Below, piece by piece: positions 7,252-10,669 of a stretch of 10,669 bases of DNA (its first letter is position 1; every line of letters begins with the position of its first letter). The position numbers were made by a program, and so were the translations under genes. The notes beneath the pieces are model-generated. The model ran no database searches and was not told where the DNA came from. It saw nothing but the letters and a program-made list of their open reading frames with translations. The stretch comes from an uncultured bacterium (lineage in GTDB: Bacteria > Bacillota_I > Bacilli_A > RF39 > UBA660). Location of the stretch: the NCBI GenBank assembly GCA_949286645.1, contig CASEDN010000048.1, forward strand, positions 1 to 10,669. Direction: 5' to 3'.

Positions 7252-7273
7252 AGAACTAAGGAAAGGAGATAAT

Positions 7274-8071
7274 ATGAAACAAATAATAACTTTAGAAAAA
7301 GAAATAGCTTTTAAAACTATGGTAGGAGAAATCAGTAGTATTTCATTAGAGCCTGATTTATCCTTTATTAATGATAGTGAAATAGAAGGTAATTTGATAA
7401 TATCAGGTACGTATAAAATGACAGAAGCTAGTACATTAGAAGAAGAGTTTAATTATAAAGTACCAGTTGAGATTATGCTTACAACTTCTTTGGAAAAAGA
7501 TACAAGAGGTGTAGATATAAATAATTTTACTTATGAGATAGTTAATGAAGAAGCTTTGCAAATTAATGTAGAACTTCTAATAGAAGGTTTAGAAAAGATT
7601 GAAGTAGAAGAAGAAAAAAGCAATGAGATGGAAGAAGTTTATCTAAGAGAAAATTCTAAGGAAGAAGATACAAGTGATTTAAATGAAGAAATAGAAGTGC
7701 TAACTACAGAAGACAATGTAGAAACAGAGCCTGTATTTGGAGAAAAATTACCAAGTTTAGAGGCTGTAACTGTTAAAGATGAAGTGCCTGTTATGATGGA
7801 AGAAGATGGAGAGGAAATAGTAGCATCTACACTAAAAGAAGATACTTCTGGTAATAATCAGGTTATAGATTCAATTTTTTCAGCATTCGCTAATACAGAT
7901 GAAACATATTCTACTTATTCAGTTTATATACTAAGAGAAGATGATAATTTAGAAGAAATAATGGCTAAATATAATACTAATAGAGAGACATTAGCAGAAT
8001 ATAATGACTTAGATAACTTAAAAGTAGGTGCCAAACTTATTATTCCAACTACAATAGAAGTTAATGATTAA
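7274..8071 (+). CDS. SpoVID-like spore coat morphogenetic protein with LysM domain
   Basis: The 265-residue protein has three parts. Residues 1-108 resemble the N-terminal domain of SpoVID: after EIAFKTMVGEISSISLEPDL comes a beta-rich run with GNLIISGTYKM at 39-49, VPVEIML at 63-69 and a closing LQINVELLIEGLE at 95-107. Residues 109-210 are a highly acidic, low-complexity linker. Residues 215-258 form a LysM domain (YILREDDNLEEIMAKYNT, then AEYNDL and VGAKLIIP). In B. subtilis SpoVID localises to the forespore surface, recruits SafA and drives coat encasement; it is about twice this length, mostly from a longer acidic linker. No signal peptide is present, which fits action from the mother-cell cytoplasm. 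AAGGAGA at 7263-7269 is the ribosome binding site. The next gene overlaps by 8 nt and is YsxE-like, repeating the B. subtilis order spoVID-ysxE and supporting the call. Confidence 0.75.
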   Translation: MKQIITLEKEIAFKTMVGEISSISLEPDLSFINDSEIEGNLIISGTYKMTEASTLEEEFNYKVPVEIMLTTSLEKDTRGVDINNFTYEIVNEEALQINVELLIEGLEKIEVEEEKSNEMEEVYLRENSKEEDTSDLNEEIEVLTTEDNVETEPVFGEKLPSLEAVTVKDEVPVMMEEDGEEIVASTLKEDTSGNNQVIDSIFSAFANTDETYSTYSVYILREDDNLEEIMAKYNTNRETLAEYNDLDNLKVGAKLIIPTTIEVND

Positions 8072-8930
8072 TAAATATAGTTACCTAAAAGATGTTAAAG
8101 TAATAGATTATGGTAATGAAAAAGTCTTAATTAAAAGAAAAAAGAAATATGATATAGATAAAATATATAAATACTTAGATGATCATAATATTAATAACTA
8201 TTTAAGACCTTTTAAAATAACAGATAAAGACTTACATTTTAATTACTTAAATAGAAAAAACTTAGATAATGATGAGATTGCAAAACACTTAGTCTATGCT
8301 TTGAGTGATCTGCAAAATAAAACTACTATATATAAAGAGATAGATAAAGATAAACTAAAAGAAGAGTATGATTCCTTTAAAAATAGGATAATCTATTTAG
8401 AAGAATACTATTTTACTATGCAGGATATAATAGAAAATAAAGTATATATGACTCCTTCTGAATATTTTTTTATAAGAAATGTATCGATTATATATAGTGC
8501 TTTAAACTATTCTAAACAGTTGGTAGAATCTTGGTACAAAATAATGAAAGAGAAAAGACGAGAAAGATATGTTTATGTTCATGGAAAATGTGAGTTAAGT
8601 CATTTTATTATATCAGATAATGATTATTTTATAAGTTTAGAGAAAGCTCATATAGGTAGACCTACAGAGGATTTTATTGCATTTTTTAAGAAAAATTACG
8701 ATGATACTGATATGATGAGTAACTTTAAGTTTTATCAGCATAGATATCGTTATAAAGAAGAGGAATATCTTTATTTGCTTATAAATATAACAATACCAGA
8801 AAAAATAGATATTTACCCATCTAGTTTAAATAAATGTTTAGAATTAATTAAATTTTTTGATAAATTAAAACTAACTAGTGAATTCATCTTAAAAAATGAG
8901 AAAGACAAGAAGCACTATGAAAAGCACTAA
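8064..8930 (+). CDS. YsxE/CotS-like spore coat-associated kinase-fold protein, degenerate
   Basis: The 288-residue protein has the outline of the CotS/YsxE group of aminoglycoside-phosphotransferase-like proteins found on spore coats. The VLIKRKKK segment at 21-28 would be the nucleotide-binding-lobe strand. YVYVHGKCELSHFII at 169-183 aligns with the family's HGDxxxxN-type catalytic loop, and FISLEKAHIGRPTEDFIAFF at 189-208 with the DFDxAxxGxPxxDLA metal-binding loop. The catalytic Asp after HG is Lys175 and the metal-binding Asp positions read Ser-Leu-Glu, so it is probably a non-catalytic structural protein. It begins inside the last codons of the SpoVID-like gene (ATG 8064, 8-nt overlap, weak AGAAG ribosome site), so translation is coupled. 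The identification rests on fold motifs plus the spoVID-ysxE order; the N-terminal 150 residues alone would not identify it. The last 14 codons overlap an opposing gene. Confidence 0.6.
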   Translation: MINKYSYLKDVKVIDYGNEKVLIKRKKKYDIDKIYKYLDDHNINNYLRPFKITDKDLHFNYLNRKNLDNDEIAKHLVYALSDLQNKTTIYKEIDKDKLKEEYDSFKNRIIYLEEYYFTMQDIIENKVYMTPSEYFFIRNVSIIYSALNYSKQLVESWYKIMKEKRRERYVYVHGKCELSHFIISDNDYFISLEKAHIGRPTEDFIAFFKKNYDDTDMMSNFKFYQHRYRYKEEEYLYLLINITIPEKIDIYPSSLNKCLELIKFFDKLKLTSEFILKNEKDKKHYEKH

Positions 8931-9110
8931 TTCTATTAATAATAGCAAAGCATGTATTCTTGTTACTAAAAACAAAAGAAGTACAGCTTGATAACAAATA
9001 ATTACAGCAAGAGCAAGTAATAATCCTAAATAGAAGATACTAGTTCTTCTTTTTTGTTTGCAGAAATTACATCTGCAAAAAGGACTATGTTTATTTCCTT
9101 TAAATCGCAT
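8889..9110 (-). CDS. Small membrane protein with N-terminal Cys cluster, unknown function
   Basis: This minus-strand frame encodes 73 residues from the ATG at 9110. I prefer that start over the GTG at 9119 or ATG at 9116 because an AGGTGA (9121-9116) lies 5 nt before it. The N-terminal 22 residues are basic and hold FCRCNFCKQKRR (Cys12, Cys14, Cys17), a C-x-C-x2-C cluster that might bind metal. Two hydrophobic helices follow, about 25-49 and 54-73, the second reaching the C-terminus. The codon choice is natural for this genome and the frame is uninterrupted, but there is no family I can name. It runs against the YsxE-like gene and overlaps its 3' end by 42 nt. A weak promoter is possible on the minus strand: TTAACA at 9155-9150, 17 nt, TAAACT at 9132-9127. 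A chance open frame is the alternative. Confidence 0.5.
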   Translation of the reverse strand: MRFKGNKHSPFCRCNFCKQKRRTSIFYLGLLLALAVIICYQAVLLLFLVTRIHALLLLIELVLFIVLLVFLIF

Positions 9111-9119
9111 AAACATCAC

Positions 9120-9198
9120 CTGTAATAGTTTATGAAATAGTAAAAAAGATGTTAAAATTTCAAAAATAATGATAGAATGTAATTAGGAAGTGATATTT
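9120..9198. promoter_or_regulatory. Divergent intergenic region with weak promoters both ways
   Basis: For the plus strand TTAAAA (9152-9157) and TAGAAT (9173-9178) are 15 nt apart, a short spacer. For the minus strand TTAACA and TAAACT have a 17-nt spacer (9155-9127). The two would overlap, so both being used is uncertain. AGGAAGTGAT at 9185-9194 is a ribosome site for the ATG at 9199. Confidence 0.3.
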
Positions 9199-9252
9199 AT
9201 GCTTGGAGATTTAAAAAAATGGATAAAATTGCAAGAAAAGTTATGGGTTTAG
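9199..9252 (+). CDS. Short upstream frame (17 codons) or true N-terminus of the next gene
   Basis: ATG 9199 is well placed behind AGGAAG (9185-9190) and opens MLGDLKKWIKLQEKLWV before TAG at 9250-9252. It overlaps the 139-residue gene starting at 9219 in another frame. The run of seven A at 9213-9219 lies at the point where the frames could join: one extra A, or a -1 slip on A AAA AAA, would give MLGDLKK-MDKIARK and make 9199 the real start. As it stands it may be a coupling upstream frame, a sequence error or nothing. Confidence 0.3.
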   Translation: MLGDLKKWIKLQEKLWV

Positions 9253-9638
9253 ATGAGGATGAAGAATTAGATTATAATAAAGTAGTAGAGCGTTATGCTC
9301 ATCTTCTAAGAATTTATGCTAACAATATGACTGATGAAGAGTTCACAAACATAGACTATTATAAAAGTTTAAATTATAGTTTTAATTATTGTACAGGATA
9401 TCTTTTAAATGAGTATATTAATACCGATTTAGATAATGATAGTTTAAGGTTAAAAGCAGATGAAAATGAACATTATAGGTCTATTTTAGAAAGTGCTTCT
9501 AAAGTAGTAGAACGCTTTTATAATTTGGGGGATGAAAATATGGCTTCTATGATGGGAGCATCTTTCTATGTTATTGCAAATGCTGTTTATGATTATGAAA
9601 AGTCTTTAGAAGATGATAATATTAAAATACTTAGTTAG
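9219..9638 (+). CDS. Unknown acidic helical protein upstream of dnaI
   Basis: I do not recognise this 139-residue protein. It is acidic and looks all-helical, with no signal peptide, membrane helix or catalytic motif: GLDEDEELDYNKVVERY at 10-26, a Tyr/Asn-rich centre (YYKSLNYSFNYCTGYLLNEY), and a C-terminal half containing SASKVVERFYNLGDENMAS. The ATG at 9219 has GGAG at 9205-9208, 10 nt away, a usable but slightly distant site; an alternative start at 9199 requires a frame change at the preceding A-run. It ends 11 nt before dnaI, so the two are surely co-transcribed. In B. subtilis the gene before dnaI is dnaB, a much larger DnaD-fold initiation protein. This product is far too short to be DnaB, and whether it does an equivalent job is open. 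Confidence 0.7.
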   Translation: MDKIARKVMGLDEDEELDYNKVVERYAHLLRIYANNMTDEEFTNIDYYKSLNYSFNYCTGYLLNEYINTDLDNDSLRLKADENEHYRSILESASKVVERFYNLGDENMASMMGASFYVIANAVYDYEKSLEDDNIKILS

Positions 9639-9649
9639 GGTGTGAAGTG

Positions 9650-10555
9650 ATGAAGAAAGTAAATAATTTGATAAAGAAAAGTGATATTACTAAGTTAAAG
9701 AGCTATTATGGAGAAGCATTAAGTAATAAAAACTTCAAAGAGTATGTAGATAATCTTGATGTAAGTAGTGATGTATTAATTAAATATACAGCAAGTATAG
9801 AAGATGCAGTTAATGAAAAAGAAAATTGTAAAAGCTGTTCTGGACTTAAAAATTGTCTTAATACTTTAAAAGGACATGTATATACGGCTTTAAAAGATGG
9901 TAATGCTATAAACTTTAGTTATATACCTTGTGATAAGTTTATTAAAGAAGAGAATACTTATGCTTATAAAAAGAATATTACTTGTTTTGATTTACCTAAA
10001 GAAATAAGTGGGGCATCTTTTTCTAAGGCTTATAGAGATGATAATAAACGTTTACCTATATTTAAATATTTTAAAGAATTTATGGATGAGTATTTAAGGG
10101 ATAAAAAGGGCAAAGGTTTATATTTGAGTGGCTCTTTTGGAAGTGGAAAAACTTATCTAATCTCAGCTTTATTTAATGAACTTGCCAAGAAAGGTATAAG
10201 TTCTGCTTTAGTATATTATCCAGAACTTTTAAGAAGTTTAAAGTCGTCTTTTGGTAGTGATTATGAAGAGAGATTTGATTTTATTAAAACTGTACCTCTT
10301 TTATTATTGGATGATATAGGAGCGGAGAATACTACATCTTGGAGTAGGGATGAAGTGTTGGGACCAATATTGCAGTATAGAATGGAAGAAGAATTACCTA
10401 CATTTTTTACTTCTAATTTAACTTTAACTGAGTTGGAGAATGCTTTAAGTATTACTAATAATGGTACTGAAAAGATAAAGGCTAAAAGGATAATCGAAAG
10501 AATAAAACAATTAACATTTTCTTTGGAATTAATTAGTAAAAATAGAAGAAATTAA
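9650..10555 (+). CDS. dnaI: Primosomal protein DnaI, helicase loader ATPase
   Basis: DnaI loads the replicative helicase (DnaC in B. subtilis naming) at oriC and at restarted forks. The 301-residue product fits the family (B. subtilis about 311). The N-terminal helicase-binding domain carries a zinc-type cluster Cys60-x2-Cys63, Cys69, His76 and Cys94, close to the arrangement known in B. subtilis DnaI. The C-terminal AAA+ domain has Walker A GSFGSGKT at 161-168, Walker B LLLLDDIGAE at 217-226 with D221/D222, the sensor-1 region FFTSNLT at 252-258, and a basic RIIERIKQL near 280-288 where the arginine-finger helix lies. I start at ATG 9650 rather than the adjacent GTG 9647 because AGGGTGTG at 9637-9644 is spaced for it. 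It follows the unknown acidic gene by 11 nt. No thrS or T-box follows; a new promoter is seen 12 nt downstream. Confidence 0.93.
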   Translation: MKKVNNLIKKSDITKLKSYYGEALSNKNFKEYVDNLDVSSDVLIKYTASIEDAVNEKENCKSCSGLKNCLNTLKGHVYTALKDGNAINFSYIPCDKFIKEENTYAYKKNITCFDLPKEISGASFSKAYRDDNKRLPIFKYFKEFMDEYLRDKKGKGLYLSGSFGSGKTYLISALFNELAKKGISSALVYYPELLRSLKSSFGSDYEERFDFIKTVPLLLLDDIGAENTTSWSRDEVLGPILQYRMEEELPTFFTSNLTLTELENALSITNNGTEKIKAKRIIERIKQLTFSLELISKNRRN

Positions 10556-10566
10556 TATTTATGGGC

Positions 10567-10596
10567 TTGTTTATTATCTCTCGTTGATGATATAAT
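10567..10596 (+). promoter_or_regulatory. Extended -10 promoter for the last gene
   Basis: TGATATAAT at 10588-10596 is a perfect TATAAT with the TGn extension; TTGTTT at 10567-10572 is an 18-nt-spaced -35 candidate. It is the strongest promoter-like sequence in the window. Confidence 0.7.
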
Positions 10597-10600
10597 ACAG

Positions 10601-10620
10601 TAAAGAAAGATAAAGAAAGA
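10601..10620 (+). repeat. Perfect tandem 10-bp repeat in a leader
   Basis: Two back-to-back copies of TAAAGAAAGA fill the space between the -10 box and the ribosome binding site AGAAGG of the last gene. The predicted transcript would begin within the first copy. Confidence 0.85.
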
Positions 10621-10632
10621 AGGTAAAAAAGT

Positions 10633-10669
10633 ATGAAATTACGTTTACAATATGTTACCTGGGGGGGGG
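10633..10669 (+). CDS. Start of an unidentified gene, cut off at the window end
   Basis: ATG 10633 follows AGAAGG at 10617-10622 and an extended -10 promoter. Only twelve codons are visible (MKLRLQYVTW then Gly codons), and the last nine bases are all G, which may not be genuine. It does not resemble the start of thrS, the common neighbour of dnaI. No function can be given. Confidence 0.5.
   Translation, partial: MKLRLQYVTWGG

Noticed and set aside
9032..9055. Terminator-like hairpin AGAAGA/TCTTCT followed by six T on the plus strand
   Set aside because: The stem is only 6 bp and A+T-rich, 100 nt past the YsxE-like stop, and it lies in coding sequence of the minus-strand gene; too weak to call.
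9647..9649. GTG start for dnaI
   Set aside because: The next codon is ATG at 9650, better spaced from AGGGTGTG; one residue difference only.
10556..10632. T-box or other riboswitch after dnaI, expected if thrS followed
   Set aside because: The interval is too short and holds only a promoter and a purine repeat; no T-box sequence or specifier hairpin.
1..10669. Reassigned TGA (Trp) code, suggested by TGA never being a stop here
   Set aside because: All fourteen recognised stops are TAA (10) or TAG (4), but Trp is always TGG and no frame contains in-frame TGA, so recoding is not supported; the small sample and A+T bias explain the absence.

Overview
The window is strongly A+T-rich chromosomal DNA of a low-GC Firmicute. 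Nearly all genes lie on the plus strand, closely packed, with GGAGG-type ribosome binding sites and the standard bacterial code (Trp is TGG; no in-frame TGA). A DnaI-type helicase loader points to class Bacilli. A SpoVID-like LysM protein followed directly by a YsxE/CotS-like protein repeats the B. subtilis spoVID-ysxE pair, so the source is probably an endospore former or a recent relative, perhaps an uncultured gut Bacilli lineage. The species-level guess is inference.

Layout. (1) 1-1746: the 3' part of an HD-domain phosphohydrolase, a dTMP kinase and a YetF-type DUF421 membrane protein, apparently one transcription unit. (2) 1748-2977: a membrane-anchored GHL10 (YngK-like) glycosidase-like protein whose promoter sits so close to the ATG that the mRNA would be almost leaderless. 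(3) 2987-4234: two type IV prepilin-like genes closed by a strong terminator. (4) 4237-7235: the ATP-dependent protease Lon with its own promoter, overlapping a gene of unknown function that is split between two frames at an A-run; a 14-bp stem terminator ends the unit. (5) 7224-8930: the SpoVID-like/YsxE-like pair, with overlapping genes and a possible sigma-E-like promoter. (6) 8889-9110, minus strand: a small two-helix membrane protein with an N-terminal cysteine cluster, convergent with and overlapping the YsxE-like gene. (7) 9199-10555: an unknown acidic protein and DnaI. (8) From 10567: an extended -10 promoter and the first codons of another gene, running into a suspicious run of nine G.

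Functional themes are nucleotide metabolism and replication (HD protein, dTMP kinase, DnaI), protein quality control (Lon), the cell surface (pilins, GHL10 protein) and spore coat assembly (SpoVID-like, YsxE-like, possibly DUF421). No phage, insertion sequence, CRISPR, tRNA or rRNA was recognised. The most unusual items are the split gene downstream of lon, a second frame conflict at an A-run before dnaI's upstream neighbour, the degenerate kinase in the spore-coat pair, and the unknown gene in the place where B. subtilis has dnaB. I did not find a clearly new multi-gene system.
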